Source: Taeniopygia guttata
Lineage: Eukaryota > Chordata > Aves > Passeriformes > Estrildidae
DNA length: 64,000 nt
Assembly (NCBI RefSeq): GCF_048771995.1
Contig: NC_133027.1
Span: 7,498,001 to 7,562,000, forward strand
Direction: 5' to 3'
This document shows positions 41,441 to 54,396 of the stretch, in pieces; within the stretch, counting starts at the first letter, position 1; every line of letters starts with the position of its first letter. The notes under the pieces were generated by a model. That model made no database searches and was not told where the DNA came from. It was given only the letters and a program-made list of their open reading frames with translations. The position numbers and the translations under genes are program-made.

Positions 41441-44400
41441 GTTATGAACAAATTCTGTCAACAGTGTTCCGAAACTGATCAATAGCAGACAAGCAGGGGC
41501 TGTAGAGGAGACGCAATTCCTTTTGTTAGAGCAGATGATTTGTTTGTTGGATACGCAGGTGCAAAAGGAAAGGAACATGCAATGTCAACAATGAAGCCAA
41601 GTTATCATAGTGCACAAAGAAAGCAGAGATCATACATAAAGATCATGGAAGCACAAGCACAAAAGCTGCATCTTAGATGACAGTACACCTGAAACAGTAG
41701 TTGCAGAACTATTAACAGAGAGCCAAGAGGAGAGAAATTCCAGCATCATGTCACCAGGAATGCTGATGTGCCCTATAAATGCAAACTGCCCTGGGATTTA
41801 AGCACCTCTGAGCACCTCAGATCTCTTCCAGCATAAACATTTTACAGGCTTATGCTTCTCTGCCAGGTTAATTAAGGTTGCAATTGGAACATCCCACATA
41901 AGGGTAATGAAAGGAAAGATATCAATATCTCCACCACAATAAAAACAGAATCTACCAAAAAGCAGGCAGCAATCACAGCAACAGTAGAAATAATGACAGG
42001 GCAGGGCAGCAGTGCAAGCTGTCAGACCTAATGAACACTACCTGTGGCAATGCTGCACAAAGCACAATGAGAATGTAAATCATAATTCTCCTTCCTCTTC
42101 AATGCTCTCTTCCTTAGCTGTTAAGGTGTCTTTTATTGTCTTCGAGGAAAGAACTCCCACATCTAGCTAATTTACTAGTTTTTTCTCATCCTGCACAATG
42201 AATATGGGGGCAAGGTAAAAGCAAGCTGACTAATGGCTACTAAGGTATCAAACCTGAAATCACCAGTGTATTATAACACAGTTGAAGTTGAGTGTGTAAA
42301 AGAAATAAAACAGAATCCTAGACAACTACAGCACTATTCACTGTACAATGCATGTACTAATCTGATACCTTTCCCTTATAAAAGAACAGATTATTAACAC
42401 AAAGGAGATGAAGAATATTTAAAATACCTATAATTCAGTACAGTATTTGAAATCATGCCACAAGGAAAATTATTTGTTCAATAGCAGAAAAAAGGGATTA
42501 ATAGAAGAAAAATAAGATGGTTAAGGAATTAGCTGCAATGGAGATAGTAATAGTTATACCAATAAAGAAGAACATGGAAAAAATTACTAGTGGATTTTCT
42601 CATGATGGATTTTCAGTGTCATCTAAAAGTTTCATTAATGATCTGCTGAGTTATGCTTATAATATCTGCATATAACATAAAGTCAGTAATATTTTCAGTA
42701 AAGGATCAGGTTTTCACACTTGTAAATTGACGACTATTATTTAACATCAAAAATAAATTTTTTAAAAAAGATTGAAATTAATGAAATTAACTAATATAAA
42801 GGGCATAGTAATATATTCCAGGATTAAGAGATGAAATTTCTGCTTTTGTACCTGTTATGTGACCACAAGATGACTGTGAATTTAAAATAGAGTAGTGTTA
42901 TGGAAAGAACGAAGGCAGTGTGTGGGCACATCAGTGAGGCATATCCTTCAGCAGGTAATGAGCACCGGGCACACCGCCGGCAGGTCTCATCTGAAAAACA
43001 TTTTACATTGCTAGACATCCATGGGCAAGAAGAACACATTGAGACTTTAACTGATCACTAACTCAGTGTCAATAAAAACAATTCAGACTTGTAGCACACT
43101 CTCATTTACCTCACTGTTTCATCAGTTGTTGAATTTAAGTTCATTAAGATGATCTCAGCATGTAGGGGAGTGTAGGCAGTGCATTAGGAAATACAAGACA
43201 AATGAAGAAAAGGTCAAGAGGCAGAACCAGCTCCAGCTGACTCTCAGGGGGGTTCAAAAAAGGGAGAGAAGGCACATTCACTTACCGTACAGTATGAAAA
43301 CTGCACATACGTGAGATATAGAACATCTCATCCAGGAATCCTTTTGCCTTAGCATTCATGTTTTTGTCTTACATATTTGGAATGCAAAATGTGAGTTTGA
43401 AAGACAGTTTGGCACTTTTGTGATGGGCTGGCTGCTGCCCAGAACACCCTTTATAGGCTATAAAATCTGATCTAGGCAGGCTGACATGGGTGAGGGAAAA
43501 CAATTATTGAATTAACCATTTCTTTTTGCTGGGTTTTTGTTGAGGGAGAGTTGGACTTGACTCCTTGACTCCTACTACAGGAAGTTGGCTAAAGAAACTT
43601 AACCTGAAAATATACACTAATGTATGTGTAATGTATGTATATTTGCTTTTTCTGTGATTGACATGCTTTTTGTCTACCAATAAGCTTTGTTCTAGGATAA
43701 AGAAACTAACACAAGAGATTTTAATCTCAGAATTTCAAGTCCTCTGATTCTTACTGGAGATAAATAACAACATAGCTAAAACAGACATGGATTTTGGGAA
43801 GAGGTAGATTAAATCTAGATTTGGCTAGAAGATTGTCTTTGGGTTACAGCAGGAAAGTGGGAAATACCAAGGCAAGCTTTAGTTGTATCTCTAACTCTGT
43901 CACAAATTACTTCCATGACCTTGACTAAATCTCTTAAGCTCCCTGTGTAATGGTATGATCATCTATAAAAAGGGGATACTAAGAGTTACCTGCCTCACAA
44001 CAAGGTACAGGTTTAAATCAGTTAATCTGTGATACGACATGTGTGAACACATTCCTCCAAGAGAAGGCACATTATCATCACTTAAACTAAGCATTAAAAA
44101 AAAAGGCTAAATAATTAGATTATAACAGAGAAGTATTCTTGACCTGACAGAATTTGTAAAAAAAGTAAAAAATAAATGTAAAATATGATTATGCTTATCA
44201 TTATAAACAGAAACATATGAGAGAGAAAATAGCTCATATTAACACTGACAAGCGATGAAAAGACAAACAACCAAGACTTGATCTTTCAGGTCTGTACTTG
44301 AAAAATTGTTTAGGATAAAAAAATAGGTGTTGTGCAGTTTTGTGTATACAAAAAGATCTTCTACTACCAATGGCTGTTCCAATAATAGTGTGCAATGCTA

Positions 44401-44654
44401 TGTAGGAAACAAATTAGAACAAAGTCATCTTGAGTATACATTTCTATATAACTGATTTCAAATCAGCTAGATAATTTTCTGATAATTCTTGAGTTGAAGC
44501 ATATCTATGTGAAAAATGGACCACTTGGGTCAAGGCAATGAGCTTGTCTCATGTATTGTCCATCTTTTACTATAATTCATGAGCTGAAGTTCCAATTTAA
44601 ATAAACTCTGCTATTCCAACCTGAACTCAGTAAAATGAAATAGTTGTTAGATGT

Positions 44655-44671
44655 GTGTCATGGTTTGACAA
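44655..44671. repeat. Short LTR-terminus remnant
   Basis: TGTCATGGTTTGACA here matches the terminal inverted repeat of the LTR at 54397-55762. Sequence beyond the 15 bases is only vaguely similar, so it is either an old remnant of a related LTR or chance. Confidence 0.35.
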
Positions 44672-46178
44672 TGTGCTAGTCCACAATCTGCAGCAATGAT
44701 AAAGTTTTGCACAAATACCTGCACAGGCAAAGAACATCTTTGCAGTCCCTATGCAAAGCACACATTCACTGCTGAACATTCAGCCCATTGAGTTTCAGGT
44801 GTGTTTAGGTTCAATAGAGTATAGTACTGTAGTACTAACTTGGAAATATCTAAATACCTAAAAATTACAAAGAACTTTGCTTATATTGTTACAGCTGTAA
44901 CAAAAAGTTGCTATAGGCTTATGAGTAAGAAAATTATACTTCCTTGATGTATTCCTTAGGTATGTCCTTTATTAATTATGCACCAACAAATTTCTAGTTG
45001 TTTTGAATGTGGAAAAAAGATGAGAAGACCTTTGAAAGCTGGAAAGTTAGTGTTTTTAATGGAAAGATATTTTTATTGTTCTTATGTAAAAAATCAATCA
45101 TAAATAAATAACAATCAGCCGTAGACTGTCTGCATGCACAGTTTGTAGCAGAGTGGAGAAAATTACATTTGCAACAGTCAGCAGACATTGTGACTTAAGA
45201 ATTCAATGTAGTTGCATGACAGCACAGGTACCGTGTACAGAAAAGTGAAAGGGATTGATTTAGAAAGGTTGTTACACAGCAAAAAAGCACAGATTCACAG
45301 AGAGCAACTGTCAAAAGATAGCACAATTAGAAATGAAGACAAGCATTACAAGAGACATTTATTTTGTCAAAGGTTAGATTACTGTGCACACAAATTGAAG
45401 ATGCAGTTGTGAATTCATTCAACCATAAGCTTCACATTAGCAAGAAAAATTCAAGGGTGTGAAGTAGACACAGACAGAGTAGGACTAGTACAGGAGTTAG
45501 GATAGATGAGATCCTGTCAACTCATTCTGAAATATTACCTTGGATCCCTTTTGAATGTATGAAACAGAGGGGTCTATGAAATTGGGTAAATAGACTGTCC
45601 ATTCATAACAAATATGTAAAATCCGGGGGTATTGCACACATAAAGATGCCAAAGAAAAAGAAACAAAGCAAAACATAACACATGGAACTACACAGGGAGA
45701 AAGCATGGAATGAACAAAATGAAGTTCACAGGACAAAGTATAGTAATATTATTTAGCAATATTATTTAGAAGAAAATGTCCCATTCACATCTATTTCATA
45801 ATGACATTGAGTCATTGGAAACTTTTCAATGTTAAAAGGACTTTTAAATGATAGTAGATAGGAAAACGTAAATTCAAATATATATCCACTCCATGACCAT
45901 AGTAGGTCAACAATTTTTTGTCCTCGCACCTTGCAGTAACTAGAAAGATGAAACACAAAGATATTGATTCTCAGGGCCACCTAAATTTCATGAAGCACAA
46001 ACAAGCCACCTTTATATTCAAGTGTGTTCTTTCAGTGAATATCAGAGCAAATTCCAAGGCTGTAAATCCATGCGGTCCCTCTCTCAAAGCAAGTTACAGG
46101 ATTCCCAAGCTACCTTGATGTGAGAGCTTTTCAGAGAGACTGTTGCTAGGTCCAGTCTCTTTGCAATACTCCTTGTGC

Positions 46179-46202
46179 CAAAATAACCCTGAGGTTATTT
46201 TG
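46179..46202. repeat. Perfect 10-bp hairpin
   Basis: CAAAATAACC, a CTGA loop and GGTTATTTTG form a perfect inverted repeat. It lies about 460 bp before WDCP-A coding exon 2. No function is evident. Confidence 0.6.
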
Positions 46203-46662
46203 CTAGGGTGGAATAGCTGCCCAATGGCTCTCAAACCCACCCACACATACAGCTGAAACTGAGCAGAGTACTCACTTATTCTGGCAGCATCAGGATCAGC
46301 ATTATTCTAGGTGTGATACATTCCCTTCCACCTAACTGGCTTCAGGCAGGGAGGCCCAACAGACACACGGATGTCCAGCCCAGGACAATACATGTTCAGG
46401 GCTGAGGCAGCTTTGAGCTGCAAAAGCTTACCAAATGAAAACCAAAGAGGCATTTTTATCCTCCTCATGTGGGACGATGAGATTGTGCTTAGAATGGGTC
46501 CTGCATGATGATGTCATCTATAAACTGTAGGAAAGACAGAGAAAAAAAAGGCAAAATTACTAAAGAACTGAAAGGAGTAAGAGCAGAGGAATGGCTATAA
46601 GTACTTGGGCTTGATGTCTAAGCCATTAACAAGATCTTTTTTTTACCTATATGGATATGAAG

Positions 46663-46783
46663 AAAAGCTTTTCAAATGGATCAATTACTGAAGAAACAAA
46701 AGACGTTCTCCTCTGTGATGGCAAGATTCATTTGAGTTTAGTCCAGCAGCTGTTTGATCTGCCTGTTATTGAAATGAAACACG
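46663..46783 (+). CDS. WDCP: WDCP copy A coding exon 2
   Basis: After a T-rich tract and an AG at 46661-46662, 121 bp encode KSFSNGSITEETKDVLLCDG and on to LFDLPVIEMKH plus the first base of a Gly codon. A strong GTACGT donor follows. Joined to the preceding exon it gives HVTYQ-KSF. The CDGK(I/L)-LS-VQQ-F-L--IEM pattern matches the C-terminal part of human WDCP as I recall it. An ATG at 46651 lies in frame upstream, but the acceptor after ATGAAG is preferred because it matches the family junction. Confidence 0.9.
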
Positions 46784-49045
46784 GTACGTTCTTTTTTTAT
46801 TTCTGCTATCTGGTTTCACCTGAGATTTTTAGCATATAAAAGAGTCATTTGTGATAGAATAATTACCCCAGACCCTAGTAAACTGAGCTAACTAACTTCT
46901 TTTGGCATGTGTGTCTTTTCCCTTGTCTGAAATAGAGCAGAGTATCTTGAAATCATTTAAATGCTAAGTAACTGCAAACCTACCTATTAACAGAATAATA
47001 TGTATGCTTTCAGCAAAAACAAAAACTGAAACAAAAATCTTTCTAAACCTCACCAAAATCCTGCAAAATTGTAAGGTTTGGATGAGAAGCAGTTGTGTAG
47101 CTCTTTATTCAGTTCTAGATGGTACTTGCTTATATTCCTAAAAGTTTCTTTTGACACAAGACATAAATATTAAATGTGAAGTTTAAAAATATCACTCCCA
47201 TCCTTTAATACTATGTAATTAAAGGGTATGTAATGAAGAGCATGCTTGTATTATAATGATAGCCTGGCATTTTTACTATGAGTAAACACTTAAGCATTAA
47301 TAGATTGGAGGGAAAAGCTTCACAACTGTAAGTCAAATTCATGTCCAGAGCAATGCTGTTAAGATCATCAGAGTTAAAAGAGCAATGAGCTCGGCCTCAT
47401 TGTTTGCACTTTAAGCCCAGGAACATTACCTGTGCTAAATTCAGACTGTCGTGTAGTGCCCTGGTAGGAGCACACAAGAGTCTCTCTTTTTGGCATATCG
47501 TCATAATAATTGTTCGCAGTAAAAGGGTACTACACACTGCACACATTTTTTCCACTGAAATATTCTGTAGGATATGCTTTCAAGCAAGTGTTACAAATGA
47601 CACTGAGAATTTACAGCATTTCAATGTGCTTCATCAATTTGAAGAACAATGGAATATTCATTTAGACCATAGAACTTCCACTTTCAGGGCCTCTGCTCAC
47701 AGAATCTGAAGTCTTTTCAGATTTAGAAAGAAAGTATTAAGAGCAGAAGATTAAAGATCCATGGTTTGGAAAGACAATCTTCTTATGATGTAACAGGTAA
47801 CATGACAACATACAACCACCCTGGAAAAGTGCTTTGTTAGTAGCTAAAGAAGGGGAGATTTACCTTCTCCAGGAGCACGCTTTGTTATGGCTGACAAAAA
47901 ATAAAAATGGTTCATTTGGATTTTCTACAGTTCCTTTTTTCATATTCCATTTCAAAACAGTTTTATATCCCAAAATCAAAAATCCCAACACAGAACCTAA
48001 TAGGGCTTTCTTTCATTAATGTCCCAGTTAATGCCCCTGCTCAGTAATGACAGAATCACATGCTCTAAGGAAAGGGCTCCCCCAATGGTTTTAACTTGCC
48101 ACAGATTTTTTTTCTGTACAGTGTCAAATTGGAAAAAAAAAATTAGAGAATTCACTTTTTGCTATGAGAACTACAATATCCAGCAAGAAAGAAAGCCAGA
48201 TGAATCACTAAAGAAAGTATATATAGCTTCCTTTTTAAGCCAATTTGCTAAGAAAAGTAAAAAAAAAAAAAAAAAAAGTGGAAAAAAAGTGGAGGGAGGC
48301 TTTTTTTCTTCTAGGCAATACAGAAAGAGAACCTAAAAGGTTTTGAAGTATTTTGGTTTTTAAATCTTGTCCCCTTTTTTTTAAAAAAAAAAAGGATTAA
48401 AATGTAATTCACATTTTGTTCATTCTCTTTAGAAGAAGACTCCATAATAATTAAAAACCAATAAATTTTAGTGTAGCAGCTTTTGTAAATAATCTTCAAG
48501 GTGTAACTTTCTTCTATTTGCTATGTGAATTTGAAAACATATGGAACAAACTTGGTTTGACAGTAATGAGATGGAGACCCCTACTCCTTTCTAGACCAAG
48601 TACAGCACAATCATTTTTGTTGGCAATTTTTCCAGTTTTTATAATCTCTTCATCATTTGGGTAGAGCAGATGAGTGAAAAGGCTAACCAGAAGTAGATGT
48701 CATTAGAACAAAAGCCAGCTGAAAGACTGGCTGAGTTTTCAGAAGATGAAGGTACCTTTAGTTTATTAGAACTAGCAAAGATGCACTTGTGTTTGAACTT
48801 AATTTAAATAAGAGACAGAATGCCTCAAACCTTGCAAGAGCTTTCATTTAGCCCCTCACTGCATTTGCACAAAGGTGTGCTGACCATGGATTGTCAGACC
48901 TTAATGTCATTAGCCTAATAAGGCTTTAGTGCACAAAAAGAAACCCTGCTCTGCCTGCGTGCTCACTGACTTTTAAAAACGTGCTTTTACATTTATGTAA
49001 CCACAGCAGTGCACTCATTTTCTTCTTCTTGCTTAATTTTTGTAG
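46784..49045 (+). other. WDCP: WDCP copy A intron between coding exons 2 and 3
   Basis: This is a 2.26 kb intron with a GTACGT donor and a TTTTTGTAG acceptor. It contains a 19-base poly-A run (48259-48277) and several A/T homopolymers. No recognised exon or repeat family was seen. Confidence 0.88.
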
Positions 49046-49212
49046 GCTCCTCTTGGATTGTGCTCACTGCAGACAAGGACGGCTTTGTGCCATTAATATT
49101 CAAAGCCACACAAGAGATAATCATAAGGGATGGAACTGACAGTTCAGAAGTCTGTGGAGGTCACTCCCACAAAAAAAGCATCCCAATGCGACCACCAAGC
49201 AGAGTGACATAA
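49046..49212 (+). CDS. WDCP: WDCP copy A coding exon 3 (C-terminus)
   Basis: A polypyrimidine tract and TTTTTGTAG acceptor lead into 167 bp. They complete Gly-681 and encode [29 protein letters not shown] and a tail ending RPPSRVT before TAA. The W-I-L-(S/T)[17 protein letters not shown] core is the conserved end of WDCP. All three exons join without a frame break to give 735 residues. The tail after IIIRDG is about 25 residues, shorter than the human tail and with no clear similarity to it. The extra overall length comes from the serine-rich middle. Confidence 0.92.
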
Positions 49213-50857
49213 CTTCTGAACAAAGCACCCCAATGACCTTCTTTTCTCCTACAATACAGAGCCATTCTGTGGCCACAGACACTGAGAGACTAGAAAGCTG
49301 TCTTCACTACATTCTGTGTATTGTAACTGTAAAATCTGTGGCATGGTTACACTATACAACCACATCCTCGGGTTGGCTGGACCCTCACTATTCCCTATGG
49401 AAGGACTGGACCTACAGTGAAGTTCACCACAGCTCCTGTTATTAATGGCCGGAGCCAAAAATCAATTGTCTACTTTGACTGAGGTCAGGATGTTCTTGGA
49501 GGAACAGTATTATGCTAAAAATCATGCAGTAATAACAAATCTAGCTGGTGCAGGTGTACAGTTTACATAAAACCTGAAGAAAATACAACTAAAGAGCTTT
49601 TATATTCATTAAGGAAAACCAGAATAAGGAAAAAAAACAAAAAGAAAATTGCTTCAGCCTCTTTTCTATACCAGCTGGATCCCATGGAAACCTGCAACAT
49701 TTTCAGAAATGACTAATTTTTATATGAAAATGTTCCAATACTGAAAAGGCTGCATCACTGTCTCCTGTCAGTGTCTTACACAGCATGTAGATTTATACAT
49801 GCACACAGAAGAGAAAGAAAAAATCTTGCAAGATAAATTGAGGATCAAACATGTTGAATGTAAATTTCAGTTGGCTAAACGCAGGTATATACACTGAGCC
49901 TTTCATCTACGCTCCTGCATGATCAGTCAAAAAAAGAAAAGCACTTCTAATACCAGATTATTCATGCCCTAACAGAGATTTCTAAAACTGATTGTGGTGA
50001 ACTGTCCCGGTTAAATATGTAAACAAGTGCCTGTTCCTTTCCACTGACTGCAAACGCAAGCAGGGGGACTGGTCTGAACACAAACATCTGCTTTTAGCCA
50101 GGTGAACCTCACCCTCAGAGACAAGAGACAACACAAATACGGGTGAGAGTCAGGCAGGCAGATCCATGGAAACCAAACTGTTGTGATTATGGTGATAGAA
50201 ATAGGCATAAGGGAAGAACTTAATGAACTCCCTAACTTTTCCTCATTGAAATGCAAAGAGAAGGATAAAGTAGAGTGAGCAGGCAGCCATGTGTGCAAGG
50301 GCATTTTGTACTGCTGGAACCATGCAAAGGCGTGCCTGCTTCACCCTGTACAGCCAGGGAGACAGACAAGGAAGGACACTTAAGTTACTATTAGGAGTTA
50401 TTTTTCATACTGTGCATTTTGGGTCTTGTTAATACTCCTGAGGAGTCTTTTTTCCCCTCCTGGGAACTGTGGCAAGCCCATTCATAGGGCACAAAAACTA
50501 AAATCCAGTTACAATCCTTCACCCCACACAAAAGCTGGATCAAGACAGTAGATCTACATTCTGAAGGACCTTAAACTGTTTGGAGGTTTGGCATTAGTAC
50601 CATTGCAGTGATGCAGACAGGAATCTCATAAGGAAGTATTTCAATTCTTGAAATAAGTAAACAGTTTCATTTAATTGAATTCAATGTCTTCTTCATGCAA
50701 GTATCCTCCCACGGACAAAGGAATCATCATTCTAAATCACCTACAACCACAGGCATGCAATACAGCAAAGTACATTTGTACTACCTTGTTTGTAAAGATA
50801 TCTTTAAGCAGACTCAAGAAACATTCCTGATTGTAAAAAAAAAAATACTAAACAACA

Positions 50858-50863
50858 AATAAA
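50858..50863 (+). terminator. WDCP: Candidate WDCP copy A polyadenylation signal
   Basis: AATAAA lies 1.6 kb after the stop codon in an AT-rich stretch. Further AATAAA copies at 51034 and near 51212 are equally possible. Nothing in the sequence decides between them. Confidence 0.22.
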
Positions 50864-52285
50864 TATGACTTTTTAAGTATTAAACACATCAGTTACTTTA
50901 TAGTTATTGAGTTAATTGGATTTCCTGCTTCTTTGCATTAGAATTGTGTTCAAATGGGTATTTGTATTGCTACTGCTTTAAGAATTTGATGTAAGTCATG
51001 CTTTCCTTCACTGAAATCAGCACAAATCACTGAAATAAAATACGTAACACAAAGGTTCACAGACATGGTGAGGGAAGACATGATCAGATTTCTAAAGGAC
51101 ATAGCACATTTCAAGGCAGCAGATGTTTCTAATCCTGCAAATACCCTTGAATAACATCCTTGTGTCTCATAAGTCCTGGGTATTTACAATGCTTATGTTA
51201 TGGCCAATCAAAATAAAACTTAATTATAACTAACTACAGTGATGGAAGGATCTATTTTAGAGGACTACTTAGGCTCAAATAAAGGAAAAAATGACAATGA
51301 ATTTTTTTCACAAATATTATCTTCTATGGGTGATAATATCATCGTTTGGTCCACTCGAATTGAAGCTAATGCAACACAGAAAATGTTACAGGGGAACTCT
51401 GGAAGAGTGAAAAACTGAACTAGCAGAGATCAGCAAGTATCCAGGCATTTAAGATCACTCAGAACTTAAAATCAGACATTTCTTTGTCATTCTGTCATAT
51501 TACTATTTTAGTTTCCCATGCATTACTCTTCTATAAAACAATCTGAGTGCTGAGATCAGAAATTAAAGGAGATTTTTTGAACAGCTATCAAAGTTTGGTT
51601 TGGTTCTGTTTCATGGAGCTAAAAAAGGACAAATTTTCAGATAACAAAACAGTTAGTTTCAGGGAGTAACTAGCTGTAAAATTAAAAACTTTAGTTCTGT
51701 AATGCTTACTGAATTTCTGGATTTGTTATATATTGGTGACATTGTTTTCCCTGCTGTATGATTCAAAGATTCAGTAGAAGCCTCTACCTGAAAGTGCCAT
51801 TATCACCCAGCACAAATAGTCTGGTAACAAACAAAGATTCCAGTTTATCCTGTTGGACATATAAAATTTTACTATAGATCAATTAAAATTGTATAATGCT
51901 AAAGAATATAACTGCTCCCACATTTATGAATATGTTGTTATGTAAATATGCTTGAAAACAAGGGTTTAAATCATACAGATACACCCAAAAATAGACAACA
52001 TTTGAAGAAAGAAATACTAGTTTTCAGGTAATGATTAAGGGCAACAGCACAGTGCAGAACTATCATATCCAGTGGCTATCACAGGGCTGTAATGTCAAAA
52101 TTGAAAGCAATAAAAGCACTGGAAGAAGTGCTGAAGAGGTTTATGCAAACCAGAAGATAAATTTTCAGCTTTGGTTTGGATGGAGAACAGATGGAGAATC
52201 AGTGAAGTAGAGAGATAAAAGATGACTGTTCTATCAAGCACAAGCTGTACAGAAGATATTTGCAAAAACAGTGATAAAGGCATGT

Positions 52286-52301
52286 GGAGAGAGAGAGAGA
52301 G
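52286..52301. repeat. (GA)n microsatellite
   Basis: Eight GA dinucleotides in a row, uninterrupted. Confidence 0.9.
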
Positions 52302-54396
52302 TTTGTACTAAACAAGTTGAGCAGAGAGGAGATTGTGAAAAGGACAAAAGCATAGAATGAGAAGCAGTCACCATCCTCCCCAAATGCTATTTTACAGGGC
52401 CAAAATCGATCAGTGTAGGAAAGGGGAGTTGTTCAGATCTCCCAAATGTCATGAAGCACCAACCCCCTTTTTTAGCCCCTTTCAGCAGCAGAAAGGACAG
52501 TCACCAGACTAGACAGCCACCAGAAAGCACAGTGCCCTCTGGAAGAATAAGGAGACTACTGTTTTTAAGCTCCTGTCCAGAGCCACCCAGCAGGGCAGTC
52601 TGTATTCTGTAATTAAACCAGAGGAAAACTAGGAACACTAGGATCTTAATAAAGAAGTGGAAGCAGAATGACGACATTCAGTATGCCAAACCAGTGGCAC
52701 TCAGAAGTCTAAATGGGGTACCAGCTCCTCCAAAACATTTCCCCTGTGGGGAATAAACAACATACCACAAAGTCTAAACTTCCATTTTAATTACTCTGCA
52801 TCTTTAGTCAGCACATGTATATGCATCCCAGTGTATTTTTAGGAGTTGCTACGGCTTTACTTAAAAGTATAATCTACTTCAAAGTAAAGTTAAAACCCAC
52901 CTTACACTTTCCGTAAGTTGCCTGCTAAGCATGCGACAGTCTGCTTTCTTTTCATGGCTTTTTGTTTTTGTATTGGCCCACTTCTTGAGAAAATGCTAAC
53001 TACAGAAGTTCTGTATTCCACATAGTCTTTTTCTTTTTTGGTTTTGAAAATGGTTTCATGAGAACAATAATAAAACAATATACAAATGAAATCCAGCAAA
53101 ATCAAAGCAATCTGAAATTCTGCTCGCCAATTTATGATGCTGACTTTGCACAATGAAATATTATTTTGTTATTCTTCATAATAGCTAAAAAAGTGAGATA
53201 TCACAGCAGGAAGTATATAAAAGAGGCCCTGCATTACCCTCAACTAGCTTTTCCATTTTTCCTTCTATTACTCTAGAATAGTATTTTCTATACTCATGTG
53301 AATTTCTTTAATATATTTTCAATCACTGAAATAGTATCAACAGCATCATCAAGCCTAACTTCCTTTCCCCTGATTCTCATTTTCCTCTGTATTGCCAAGC
53401 TTGGATAATGAACATATTTTTAGCCATTTTTACTTTCAGGTTTTCCTGCCTTAACAGAAAACCACAAGCCCTGGACCATTTTCCCACCCAAAATGTTGCT
53501 GAAAAGTCCATCTCTCTAAAAAACAAAACAGTGCCAATTATTCTGAAGTAACTGCTGTCAAATGTTTATCTAACCTGTTCTTTAAAAAGACAACATACAG
53601 CAACTGGTAGCACTAACCCATCCTTTAGAGCTGAACTCATCTGACCTGACTTTTAAGCATGTGAAGTTAGGCAAGGTAAATCCCAGGAGTTATGAAATTT
53701 CACACATGCAAGTATTACTTTATTTTCCATTGTCACAGACAACTGAAATTAACTTATGTATTAGTGGTTTAATGTTAATAGTAATTTAATGTATTTTTAT
53801 ACATGTTAATTAGTCAATGTTATGGTTTCATTTTTTTCAACAGACTGAGGCAATTTCACAATCTTGATGTTAAATGCAAACTCATTTTGCTGAGGTTCAG
53901 TAGTTCCTGACAGTGTTATTATCTAATGGATAAGGAGAGAGAGTCTCCAAAGTGGGAAGGATCCACCCCTCTTGTGCAGGTACCACGGCATCTTACCAGC
54001 CAGGATGACAGTACAGACAAAATCAAACTGAAACTCTGGGCAAATGCAAACCTTTAGGTCACTTCAGAGGCAACAGTAGATTCCTTCCAATCAAACACAC
54101 TTAATAAATTTTAAAAACGTAAAAGGCAGTATAGAAGGACACAGTTCTCAAACATTATTTGATAAAAAATACTACAAAATTCACAATGATTTACTAATTT
54201 CAGCCATCAAAAAATAAACTTTTTCTGTGTAAGAAAAGCTCTGATGTCCTTATGGAAATTTAGCTGGAGGCGAAGTTTACCAAAGCAATACTGGTGACAG
54301 GACTTCTCATTCTCCATTGGACCCTTTTCATTCCTCCTGCAGTCACTGGATAGAAATACACAGACCCAAACATTTACGGGGCTAAAAATACCAACC

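Larger units (their letters stand above)
37866..46662 (+). other. WDCP: WDCP copy A intron between coding exons 1 and 2
   Basis: This 8.8 kb intron has a GTAACG donor and an ATGAAG acceptor. It contains a 47-bp tandem duplication at 41347-41440 and a short LTR-end remnant near 44657. The rest is AT-rich and unique-looking, with no recognised coding exon. Confidence 0.85.
49213..54396. other. WDCP copy A 3' UTR and intergenic sequence
   Basis: The beginning is presumably copy A 3' UTR. The rest is AT-rich, with a short (GA)n run at 52286-52301 and no recognised gene. Open frames of up to about 97 codons show no family resemblance. Confidence 0.6.
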
